Source: Agapanthus africanus (taxonomy: Eukaryota > Streptophyta > Magnoliopsida > Asparagales > Amaryllidaceae). From it: 64,000 nucleotides of DNA. The stretch spans positions 756,159,632 to 756,223,631 of the forward strand of contig CM057340.1 of the NCBI GenBank assembly GCA_030015575.1. The letters are read 5' to 3'. The translations under genes were made by a program, and so were the position numbers. The notes beneath the pieces were generated by a model. It saw nothing but the letters and a program-made list of their open reading frames with translations. It made no database searches and was not told the origin of the DNA. Positions 44,882 through 55,626 of this stretch are shown one piece after another (position 1 is the first letter of the stretch; every line of letters starts with the position of its first letter).

Positions 44882-44899
44882 TGGCACGCTCAATGGGAC
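44882..44899 (+). other. Element B primer binding site
   Basis: TGGCACGCTCAATGGGAC lies five bases after the LTR end, matching the place and start of the A primer site. Confidence 0.7.
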
Positions 44900-45027
44900 C
44901 TTTTCCTCTTTCCACTCCACACTTCGTGTGTCGTGTCTGTGAACGAATCGCAGTTTGATATGGTTGCCCCTGAATTCGAGGTACTAAGATTTGGTGTCTT
45001 ACTCCGTGCAGAAAAAGGAAAAGATCA

Positions 45028-48000
45028 ATGGCTTTTAACTGCACAAACTGCAACAAGTGCAACAACTCCCACTCCCTCCCTACTGGAGGAGTGACTTATG
45101 GGCCTCAAGCGGCCTCTGTTTTCAAGATGCCAGTGGAACAAGTGACGCAAGCCACCACTGGGCTGTTCTTTGGGACCTTGCTCCCACCGATAAGCTTCAA
45201 CGCCCCACTACCGTCGCAAGAAGCTCCGAAGAAGTTGGTCTTTGATCGGCTTACGATTACCGTGGCCCCTCTCAACGGGTCGCCCAAATCCAACGCCTCA
45301 GTCTTTAACAGACTGGGTCAAAACTCCAATGGGCCCGTGAAGAAGCCCGCGATACCTGAGGGGGTTATCCCAAAACGAATAACCATTTCTGCTCCTGAAG
45401 TCGCCTAAAGCGTCTTCTCCTGCTAAGGGGTCGGTCTTCGCAAGACTGGCCGTTCCAGCTCCCGCTCCAGGAAAAGTAACCAAGGCTGCTTCCCCTACCA
45501 AAAAGTCGGTCTTTTGAAGATTGATCATTCCCTCTCAGCGGACGTCAGTCTTCGATAGGCTGGCATCAACAGCAACCCCTCATCAGAGCGGGGGGCATAA
45601 AGAAGCTCATCTAACAGCAGAGGTGGTCCCGTCCGCAAGGCATGCTCGACGTCGCCACTGGCGCCGAGTGAGGAAAGCTGGGGGCAATTCCCCATCCGGA
45701 CTTACCCCGTCGGCTCCAACGGTGGAAGTTGAAGCTGCTATTCCAACTGGTAACAGCTTTGAACCACTTAGAAGGGTGCGCAAGAACTCTCCGACGGCCG
45801 TCCTGAAAAGGTCTCCTCTACCTGTAGAGAATGCTACAAAGACAAAGCTAGAACAGCCCCCTCAACGGCTGTCCTCTAAAATTCACAAAGTGTGGCGACG
45901 GGTCCAAGACTTGGTGATCAACCAAGACTATTCCCGCTGACCGAAGAAGATGAAAGTTCGGCAAGAGAAAGACCACCCTGTTGTACCAAAGAAGGTGTCA
46001 TCTACTTGGGTGCCCGCTGCAACGGCCCCCTCAACTTCGACCGCTCACAAAAGAAGAAGGCCGGAGAAAATCTCCGTGTCTGCGACAAATCTAAAGGGCA
46101 CTGAACCTAAACGTCCCAAGTCTGGGGGCATGGTGGTGCACACTGTTTATATGGCATCCGGGAAAGAGGATAGCCGTATTTCCACGGGCCATCGACCTCT
46201 CACCAGATCAGTGAAAAAGGCTCAGGAGCAACAACAGCAAAAACTCCAGGAGATGCTAATACAGATGGCCGCACTCACTGGGCCAAAAGAAAGCCCGGAG
46301 ACGTCGTCAGAGCAGCGTCGAGAACAGGAAACCGATGCTGAGTTCCTTCGCAGAATCCTCGAGAGGAGAGTCAGAGAGGCCGCGGAACAAGCGACCAACA
46401 TAAAACGAATGGCGCTTTTATTCCAAGATATGGTCGAGATGATGATACAGCCGGATCCTCCAGCTGAAGACTTATCCTTGAAGACGACAAAGGGGAGACA
46501 TCGAACCCTCTTCCGGCTCTATCAGCAGCCAAAGAGGAGACCATCTCCAAAGCCGCCCTAGATGACCATATAGCTCAACAGATACGAGCTCATCAGGCGA
46601 GCGAAGTGGCTGGCCAAATCGTTAAGACTGGACGACCCTATCCGGGTTGGTACGATCAAATAAAATACCCGCCAGGATATACGATCCCTAAATTCCACGT
46701 ATATAAGGGGGCGGGAAATCCACACCAGCACGTTGCTCAATTCAGAGCCTTGTACGGTAATACTGGGGGTGACGACAAACTGCTGCTTCGCCAGTTTGTT
46801 GGCAGCTTGTCGGAGACAGCATTTGAATGGTATTCCGAGCTCCCGAACGACTCCATTAAAACATTTGCAGAAATGGAGTTACTGTTTACACAGCGTTTCA
46901 CGAGTGCTAGCGAGCATACCCCAATCACGGTGTTGATCAATGCCATGGTGAAGCCGGGAGAGACATGGGTGCAGTATGCAATCCGATGGCGGAACCTATG
47001 GTCAAAATGCGAACAACGCATCGAAGAAGCTCCTGCAGTAGGCATGTTCGTGGGTACCCTCGATCCGCAAGTGACCATATCACAGTTCATAATGTTCTTT
47101 AAGCCGGCCACCTTCCAGGCCCTAATAGATAAGCTGGCCCAGATGGACCAGATGGGCCACAGGCCGTCCTCTTAAAAAACGGAGCTCCGAAATGAAAAGG
47201 GGAAAGGGAAAGCGACCTTTGTCGCCAATGTTCAGCAACAGCCAAGTGGTCCAAAACCAGCTGATCGCCAAAACGACAGACAGCGATTTATCAATGAAAA
47301 GTTAAAGCGTCTTTACTCATTCCCTCGGGATAAAACAAGGAGACTGTTCGAACTAGCGGTGCGCAACAGGCTCATCACTCTACCAGATCCGAGACGCCCA
47401 TTGCAGCTAGGTGACGTCAACAATCCTAATTACCGCTCCTACCACCGAGTAGTAGGCCATCCAATCGAAGATTGCTTCGTCTTTAAAGACTGTATTGAGG
47501 ACCAATACCAACAGGGCAAATTAGCACTGTCCGAGAATTGGAAAGTAAGCCCGCCCCAGCCGCACGCTCCTAAAAGAGTAGACACACCGGGGGCATCATG
47601 CTCATTTATAGAAGAAGCTCCATGGGAGGTCGTTCTTTCAGCCAAAACAAAAAGAATACTGAAGGATCTTCAAACATGCCCGGCGATCAGGTGGAAAAGT
47701 CCGCTGGAGCCCGAAGTCATTGAGGGAATGCTGAAGCCGCACCCGACGGTAAGAATTGGTAGCGTTAGTCAAAACGCCCATGCCCAACCGTCAAAATCTT
47801 CAAAGAAGAAGAAGAAGACCAAAAAGCCCGTGAATCCTGATGACAAGCGCACGGACCTGCAAAAACACATTAACGCGCTGGAGGAATAGAACCAGAAGGC
47901 GCGAACCCCGGTCACACTCCAAGAGTTTCTCAACCACATCCTTGAAAACAGAGATGGCAACAAAGATGAGGGAGAAGACTCGTCAGATGAACCTGAGGAT

Positions 48001-48560
48001 TATATGGAAAGCTACCACGTGATCTCTCACTCGTCAATAGATGGTGAATAAACTCCTGATGCAGAGAAATTGGGGGCAAATCCCGAACCGAAACCCTTGG
48101 AACCGTCTGACGAGATGATCGATCTGCTACTGAACGCAGCCCGTCAGAAAAGCAAAGCCGATCGGGAGCACGAAATGGCCATATTCGAAAAAGCCAGACG
48201 CCGGCGGCTTGACAAAAGGGTTAAAACACTCCCACCAGATCAAAGCACATCCGCTGCAAACAAAAGCAAACCTAAGACGAGGAAACGGTTCGCCAAAGCC
48301 ATGTCAATGGGAATGAAGCTGCCACCCTCTGAAGGAAACACTCCTGGTGGGATACACCATGACGAAGAGGATGTACATCCAAATTACTGCTTATACCATC
48401 AGAGAATTGCGCACTCTACTGAAGAGTGCAACGTCTTTAAAAACTGGTGGCAGGGATATGTCGCCCACCGACAACATTTCAAGAGGATGAAGCGTGAAGC
48501 TCGTCGACAGCGAAAAAATGCGACAGATGAGCACAAAAGAACTGCGGGTAACTGTCACAT
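45028..48560 (+). pseudogene. Element B gag region
   Basis: It starts MAFNCTNCNKCNN at 45028, again Cys-rich, then SVF-x-RL repeats (KKLVFDRLTI, ASVFNRLGQ). The capsid-like part (about 46600-47170) has WVQYAIRWRNLWSKC and GTLDPQVTISQFIMFF. Two knuckle regions follow near 47430 and 48385-48430 (CLYHQRIAHSTEEC), and the tract RKRFAKAMSMGMKLPPSE is shared with A. Fossil with several breaks. Confidence 0.8.
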
Positions 48561-49069
48561 GGTCGATTTCGGGATATCACAAGTTCTCACCTTCGGAAGC
48601 GATTCTGATGAGGAAATAGCCTTCAGCCCTCTCTTCAAGGAATCTATCTCTGAAGCAGAAGAGACGAAGACCTGCGAGAACATTCAGCTGCGCAATCGCA
48701 CGTTACCCGAAAAGAATCTCGGACCCACAAACAAGGGATCGAACAAAAAAGATAAAGGGAAAGAAAAAGTCCCTGAAGATATCACCCTCAATGATCGAGT
48801 TGTTGAAGAGCTGGCAGCCAAGGACCCGCCAAAGAAAAACAAGGTAGATTACAATGTTCTGGCACACCTGAGGAAGATACCCTCGCAGTTAAGCATTCTC
48901 GATGCCCTTCTGCTATCTAAAGAGGCAAGAGATTCGTTGATCAAGGCACTACAAGAGCCCGAGCAGTTCCAAGCTTTTCTTGCCGAAGAAAAGATGAAGG
49001 ACGAGTTAGAAGAAGTGCACACTGCTGACGTCACTTTCGGCGATGAAGATCTCCTCCTCGGGACGTGCG

Positions 49070-49410
49070 AGCACAACCGTCCCCTATATGTCTCCAGGTA
49101 TTGCCATGACATCAAGATAAGAAAGATCCTAATTGACAATGGGTCCTCTATCAATCTCCTAAATGTAAGGGTGCTAAAAGAAATCTGCATGAGCGTTCAA
49201 CACCTCGCTCGGGATAAAATCACTATCTCCGGGTTTGACTCTCAGTCATCACGGACGCTCGGGTCTATAGTACTGATGTTACGCTTCGGGGCGCTCGTCA
49301 CCGACATTAAGTTTCACGTCATTGACGCCAAGACATGCTACAACGCTTTGCTCGGCAGGCCTTGGTTACACGAGTACAATATCATCCCTTCTACACAACA
49401 TCAGTGTATG
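49070..49410 (+). pseudogene. Element B protease domain
   Basis: KILIDNGSSINLLNV, ITISGFDSQSSRTLGS and CYNALLGRPWLHEY match the protease of element A. It follows KKNKVDYNVLAHLRK and precedes the linker. Confidence 0.85.
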
Positions 49411-49559
49411 AAGTATTTCAAAGATGGTCTCAAGTACACCGTAACGGGGGAGCTAAACCCATTTTCCATAAATGAAGTCCGAAAGTACGAGGATGCAAAG
49501 TATTTTCTGCCGGACTTTGAAGAGACGGAAAGATGCCATTAGCCGCAGAATAAGCAAAA

Positions 49560-50810
49560 AGCTATCACCACTACTCTGGTCTTTGGGAGCGATACCGAAG
49601 AGGAGGAAGAGATAGTTTATTCAAGACCGCCCTAATGCAACAAGCCGAGACCGTCCACCCGTATTCTGGTCTTCGGCAGCGACTCTGAAGATGAGGTCAA
49701 TGCAGTATTTTCTGTTCGGCCATCGATACAGACCCTCACTGGAGAAGATCAAAGCTTGCAAATCGCTATGGTTCCGCGACAGCATTACAAAGAGCTCGAC
49801 GCACTTGATACCTATGGTGTGGAAGAACTGCAGACGTTCTACGTCCCTCCCAAGCGAAAAGATGAAAAGGCGATCCTCTTTTATCGATTCGCGGAAACCA
49901 AAGTGGAGAAAGAAATCTGGCATGGTGCCGATTCTACGCTTGACAGGCTCCAGCCCATCCGTCTGCCCAGATACTACACGGAAGGATTGAAAAGATTGTT
50001 GAGGCACCAAGGCGTACCCTTCAAACAGACTGCCCGACAAGCTCAGTTCTACAACAGGATCTGGAACGTCCCTGGAACTCAGCGAAAATTGCCCAACGGG
50101 AGAATGGAAACGATCGGGCTTGGATATGTTCAATCCAAGAAACGAGAACGATTCCGTAGCTGCTACGTTGTAGATGACTTTGATGAAGAATGAGATGCGC
50201 TGTTAGAAGACGCTAACCCTGAACCAAAATGAGGTCCCGCCATGAAAGTGACAAGTCTGTCGTTCGAAGAACAGATGGACAAGCTAATAAGGGAAGCGGG
50301 TCAAAAGGTCCGGGATGACCATAGCCATGAAATGGCTATTTACGAGAAAGTCAGGACGCAGCGCCTCCTTCAGCAGGCTACGGAGAATGATGATGCCCTT
50401 CATCACCAGCCCGTCATACAAAAGACCTGACGCAGGGGCAAAAACAAACTAAAGAATGTAAAAAATGTCCGACAGCGGCAAAGCGGGTCCAAAAAGCCAC
50501 GCGATCAAGAATTAAGCAGCCTGGAATCGTCTCTTATAAAGAAAATGGGTCGAGCATATTCTTTTCCCCAAGACAAGACAAGGAAGATATTCGATCTCGT
50601 CATGAAACATCAGATGATGACACTCCCGGAGTCCAAACACCCCGAACAAGCAAACGAGACCTCCCATCCAGATTATTGCTCCTATCACCGAGCGATAGGA
50701 CATCCTCTTGAAGACTGTTTCACCTTCAAAAACTGGGTTGAAGACCAATATCAACTCGGCAGGTTCGCTCTATCCAACAGTTGGAGGGTAGCCCCACCGT
50801 AAAAACATAT
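49560..50810 (+). pseudogene. Element B protease-RT linker with extra zinc knuckle
   Basis: It has the same order as in A: acidic FGSD repeats, the unrecognised block with RLQPIRLPRYYTEGLKRLL and YNRIWNVPGTQRKLPNG, a gag-like module, then the knuckle CSYHRAIGHPLEDC near 50680. That both elements keep it suggests the layout is old and belongs to the family. Confidence 0.65.
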
Positions 50811-51179
50811 ACCAAAAGCAACGTATATGGCGAAAGTAGAACCAAATCAACATCGGTCTTGGAAACGATCTTGTACCTGTCACGTGATAACGCTGTCAGA
50901 AGAATGAGTGCCCGAGAACATGGATGACCTGTCCTGGTGCTTCAAAAACGAAGGTGAAAAGGAATTGATCTCGGAATTTCCACCAGTGCCAAAATAATTG
51001 GAGGATGGAATACACATCACGGTGGATAACCTAAGGAAAATAGACTTGGGGACGGCAAACGACCCGTGGCCTACGTTCGTCAGTGAGCTGCTTTCTAAAG
51101 AACAGGTAGCTACACTAAGAGACGTGCTCATACAGTATAAAGACTGCTTCGCATAGAACTACTCCGAGATGCCGGGGCT

Positions 51180-52018
51180 AGATCCAGAGATAGATGTACA
51201 TAAATTGGCGATATCTCCGGACGTCAACCCGATCAAACAAGCGCCGGAAGAATGCAGCTCGAACTTGAAATGAGCATCAACGCTAAGGTCAAGACGCTAA
51301 TCGACCTCGGCTTCATCGAAGAGGTTCAGTAGCCTGACTGGATTTCCAACATCGTCCCGGTGATGAAGAAAAATGGGACAGTGCGAATCTGCGTGGACTT
51401 TCGAGACCTCAACAAAGCTTGCCTAAAGGATGAATTTCCTGTACCGGTTACCGAGCTGATAATAGATAACACGTCCACTCACAAAGTCTTCTCCTTCATG
51501 GATGGCTGATCAGGGTACAATCAAATAAAGATGCATCCCGAGGACCAGAAGCATACCGCTTTCCGGACTCCTTTGGGCATATTCTGCTACAAAGTGATGC
51601 CTTTCGGTCTGAAGAACGCTGGCGCCACTTATCAGAGGGCCATGACGAAGATTTTCGATGACCTCATACACGAAATCGTCGAATACTATATCGACGACCT
51701 CGTGGTTAAAAGCAAATCATACGAAGAACATTAGAAGCATCTGAAGATGGTGTTCCAGCGTCTTCAGAAATACAATCTGAAAATGAACCCTCTCAAATGC
51801 GCATTTGGAGTTTCCTCGGGCAAATTCCTGGGAATCATCATCCGACATCGAGGCATCGAAATAGATCTATCGAAAATCAAGGCGATTATGGAAATACCTT
51901 CACCAAGAACTCTCAAGTAACTGCGATCTCTCTAAGGAAAGCTCGCATATATCCGACGATTCATAGCCAATCTCTCCGGCAAGTGCCACCCTTATAGCCA
52001 TTTAATGAAGAAGGGGAC
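51180..52018 (+). pseudogene. Element B reverse transcriptase, interrupted by C
   Basis: NIVPVMKKNGTVRI, AFRTPLGIFCYKVMPFGLKN and YYIDDLVVKS with the YIDD box are visible. The match to A stops at AAGAAGGGGAC, where the C LTR starts at 52019. Fossil with several breaks. Confidence 0.85.
52014..52018. repeat. Left target site of element C (GGGAC)
   Basis: GGGAC precedes TGTTCCCC, the outer end of the C LTR. A 5-bp duplicate should follow the other end of C beyond the window. In A the matching RNase H sequence runs on without a gap (28374 onward). Confidence 0.6.
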
Positions 52019-53439
52019 TGTTCCCCTCCGAAAGGCGGCGCACAAGACTGCGATGTCCTGACGCTGAGATTCGGGGCAGATGCTATTTGGTTTTATCCGT
52101 ACACCTCTCCGAAGATGCCAAGTTGATTTATGGCACCGTGTATCGGAGGTTTAGACGGATGCGGCCGATGTAGCAGACTTCGTCAGATTCCCCCTCGCTT
52201 GAGGGGTTTTTGATTGTGGGGACACTCTTCCCTACAGGCGCAAGCCCCTGCAGTTAATTATGCTACCGCATCGCGGTAACAACTTTCTCCTTCTCTAGAA
52301 TTTCACTTCGTGTCGTGTGTGTTTGTTTTATTTGTGGTTGCCCGTGGATTGTATACGGAGACTGAGTAATACCGTCGCCCGTAGGACGTGGATTAGTCTA
52401 AATCCGTATTTACTTAGATTTGGGTTTGGTGTTTTTAGTTTAAGGATACATTAGTCGCGTTGCGGCTAAGATCAACTTAAACGTTCGTTAAGGATACGTT
52501 CGTCCTGTTCGAGACTAAGATCAACTTAACGTGATAATCCATTTAATCTCTGGCTATCGGGACTCGTCACCTCTCTAACGTCGTTGAAGGATTACAACGG
52601 CAAATGTCAGAGAAGTTCAGAGATGTGCCCTTGAACCAAAGTCAATTTGGAGTTTTATAGTCCATTTAAATGTTTAAGGATACGTTAGCCGTATTTGGGG
52701 CTAAGATCAACTTAAACGGGACCGTTTAGATCCGGCAAAAGAGCATTTGGAGGCTCTATTGTTCCAGTTTAGGGACATAGTGGTCCATATTCCAGTTTAA
52801 GGACGTGGTGGTCCGATATTAGTTTAAGGACGTTTAGGGACGTTTCGGTCCAATATTAGTTTAGGGACGTTTCGGTCCAATATTAGTTTAAGGACGTTCC
52901 GGTCCAATATTAGTTTAAGGACGTTCCGGTCCACGAATTTAAGGACCCCGCAGTCCGTATTGATGTGTGGTCGTTGGGACCCGTCACCTCTTTGACGTCG
53001 TTGAGGAATTACAACGATGGATATCAAAGGAGTTCGGAGATGTACCCTCGAACCGGATATAAATTGATTTGAGAGAGCATTTGTGCTCAGTTCAATTTAA
53101 TTTAAGGACTTACGGCCAGAATTGGGCTAAGTCCAGTTGAAAATGTTCAACATTTTATTTATTTTTAGTCCATTAGACCTGTGCTAGGGCTTTGCCCACA
53201 CTTAAATAATGCATTGCATTACTTCTATTTTTTTTTTTGTTTGGGCTCTGCCCATAAAAGATGCAGAGCATCAATTTATTTTGGGCTCTGCAAGGCATCT
53301 GCATAGCATTTTATTATTTTTGTTTGGGCTTTGCCCATTTATAAATGATGCAGAGCATCAATTTAATTAGGCATGTTTGGTCTTTTAATTGGGCCTGGCC
53401 CTGCATTGCATTTGTTAGGCGCTTTGCGCCACTCACTGA

Positions 53440-53705
53440 GCGCAAGCGCTTGTGGTGAGGACACGTGTCATGCTCTGGTGAGCGCAAGCGCAACAATGCA
53501 GTGCGCTGCGCTAGTGCGCTGCGCTGTTGCGCTGCTGACACGTGGCGCGCTCTGGTGAGCGCAAGCGCAACAGTGCAGTGCGCTGCGCTAGTGCACTGCG
53601 CTGTTGCGCTGCTGACACGTGGCGCGCTCTGGTGAGCGCAAGCGCAACAGTGCAGTGCGCTGCGCTGTTGCGCTGCTGACACGTGGCGCGCTCTGGTGAG
53701 TTGCG
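53440..53705. repeat. About 77-bp tandem repeat in the C LTR
   Basis: CTCTGGTGAG recurs at 53473, 53550, 53627 and 53691, steps of 77, 77 and 64. Units carry GAGCGCAAGCGCAACA, GTGCGCTGCGCT and GACACGTGGCGCG. A second GCGC-rich block with ACACGTGTCGCGC lies at 54305-54500. Confidence 0.85.
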
Positions 53706-54132
53706 CCAACTCCAGAGAGCAAAGCTCTTATTTCATAGCGCAAGTGGTTTAGATGCTGACACGTGGCGCTCTCCCAAGAGTTCAACAGCGCAGTTTGCAA
53801 GTGCAAAGAACCAAGAATCTTTTAGATTCAAGAACAGAAGTGCAAAACACTATTTGATTTCTTGATCTAATTTAGATCAAAGAAAAATAAGTTTTTTTCT
53901 TGTTTTTCTTATCTCAGAGAACCAAAGGTTCATGAAAAGTGCAAAGCACTATTTTTGTTTTATTTTATTTTTATTAAAGATCATTGATCTTGTTTTTAGA
54001 TCTATGATCTGTTCATAAGAGAACTTTTTTTTTCTAAAGGTTTTTACCTTTTTTATTCTTGAGGAGTTTCTCAGAGTTTTCTTCTCTCCTTTTTTTTTAG
54101 AAAGATCATACCTTTTAATTGAGGCCTAGGGT

Positions 54133-54142
54133 CCTTTTTATA
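54133..54142 (-). promoter_or_regulatory. TATA box of the C LTR
   Basis: The minus strand reads CACTATAAAAAGGACC, placed mid-LTR like the TATA boxes of A and B. Confidence 0.6.
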
Positions 54143-54586
54143 GTGCCCATAAATTAGTTAAATTTGTTAAAGAGATCTTTCTCTGAGTGATTTGGGGAAT
54201 TTTCCCCACCGTTGGATCTTTGATCCAAGGGCTTCTACTTTGCAGAAGAAAATCTTCTTGTTTTAACAAAAACAGAAAAGATTTCTTAAAATTTTAATTC
54301 TGTTTGGCGCAGATGCCCCAGCGCGTGATACGTGTCGCGCAGCGCACAGCGCAGCGCCACTGCGCTAGCGCATCTGCGCTGACACGTGTCGCGCAGCGCA
54401 GCGCCTGCGCAACTGAAGCGTTGCTTCCTTTAATAGAGCTTTGCTCTGATTGGGTGCGCCTTCTTGGGCGCTGCGCTGTCGTATCAGCGCCTGACATGTG
54501 GCGCGTTGCACCCGAAACTTGAAGCGTTGCTTCAGAATTTTTGAATTTTGAATTTCAACAGAGCTTTGCTCTGATTGGGCGAAACA

Positions 54587-54599
54587 AATGCCCCCCACC
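54587..54599 (-). other. Element C polypurine tract
   Basis: The minus strand reads GGTGGGGGGCATT next to the LTR start TGTTTCG. Confidence 0.75.
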
Positions 54600-54688
54600 G
54601 TTGCGCTCATGTGGCGCACACGTGAGTGCAGCGGCGGCAAACTCCTGATCGTTGGATCAAGGGGTGAGCTCAAGGGGCACAAGCGCCT

Positions 54689-54697
54689 TATAAATAG
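54689..54697 (+). promoter_or_regulatory. TATA box of the C antisense gene
   Basis: TATAAATAG in GCGCCTTATAAATAGGACC fits the plant TATA consensus. It faces the PMD gene and is 103 bp from the LTR boundary. A transcript would start near 54725. Confidence 0.65.
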
Positions 54698-54724
54698 GAC
54701 CTCTGGCCCTTAAAAAAAATCTTA

Positions 54725-55626
54725 CCGTTTTAAGATTTTTGATTTCAACAGAGCTTTGCTCTTTCTTAAGAACTTCAGAGCTTTGCTCCTTCCCAAAGTT
54801 AGAAACTTTAGGTAAAAATTAACTTAAATCAAATTAATTTAAATTAATCTTAACCAAAGAGCTTTGCTCTCACAGATCTTTTGATCTAAAGAAATCCCCA
54901 TTGGGGTTTCATAAACAGAGCTCTGCTCTTAAGAACTTATAGATCTGTAGAGATCTTGTTCATGGGTTCTAACCCATGAACAGAGCTTTGCTCTTTGAAT
55001 CATCTGTAGATCTTTTAGATCTGAAAAATGAAAAAATTTCATAAGTTTTTCTTTATGGATTTTCCAAGATTCCAAAAATTCTAATTCTTTTAGGTGTAAC
55101 ATTTTCTGATGGACCATAGAGCTATGCTCTTTTAAGGAATCTTATTTCTCTGAGATCAGAGTTTGACAAGTGTCACTCTGTGACAGAGCTTTGCTCTGAA
55201 AGGGGAGATTTTCTCCTTGTCTCTAGGGATTCTTCCCTCCCCTTTTTTTATAAATGGGAATGTTTTCCTGGGGACCAACTGATAATCTCATCCAATGATG
55301 AGGTTGTCTCATTAATTGACATATTGTCATCCAGATTCTGTGGGTCCCCGTTTGGTCTCCTACTCACTGCACTGCTGTGTGGTGTAATTAATTAATTTTA
55401 ATTTAATGCATTTTTTTTTGGATGCCAAACGTTGGAATTACAACACTAATGGCTAAATTGTTCCTTTGCAGCGATCATGTCTCCAGACACTTCATTCCCT
55501 TTCGTCCGCTCGGAGGAGGGATTTCCCGAGGCACCCTCGGACCGTGAGGTCCTGACCATGATTAAGGAGTACGACCCGGAATACAAGAGTCTCCACCTTT
55601 AGTGATCGTGGTATAATCAGATTATC
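54725..55626 (+). other. Leader of the C antisense gene, with a possible leader intron
   Basis: No long frame is present. AGAGC-TTT-GCTCT type palindromes occur at least six times (about 54751-55190). A donor-like G|GTAAAA at 54812 and an acceptor-like CCTTTGCAG ending at 55471 could bound a leader intron of about 660 bp. This is a splice-site guess only. Confidence 0.4.

Larger units (their letters stand above)
42578..52018 (+). mobile_element. Element B: Tat-lineage element, interrupted by element C
   Basis: B starts TGTTTCCCCC after GCAAG (42573-42577, probable left target duplication). Its LTR ends at 44876, the primer site is at 44882, and gag, protease, linker and RT follow in the same order as in A. 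At 52018 the RT-RNase H region is interrupted by element C, so the rest lies to the right of the window. It is more decayed than A, with roughly fifteen or more breaks. Only one LTR is visible, so no age can be read. Confidence 0.88.
52019..54586 (-). repeat. 3' LTR of element C (2568 bp)
   Basis: Minus-strand start TGTTTCGCCC (54586) and end GGGGAACA (52019). The terminal part (52019-52980) resembles A and B; the middle is different, with GCGC and AGAGC-TTT-GCTCT words. GGAC repeats lie at 52780-52970. TATAAAAAGG on the minus strand at 54142-54133 is a likely LTR promoter. Confidence 0.9.
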
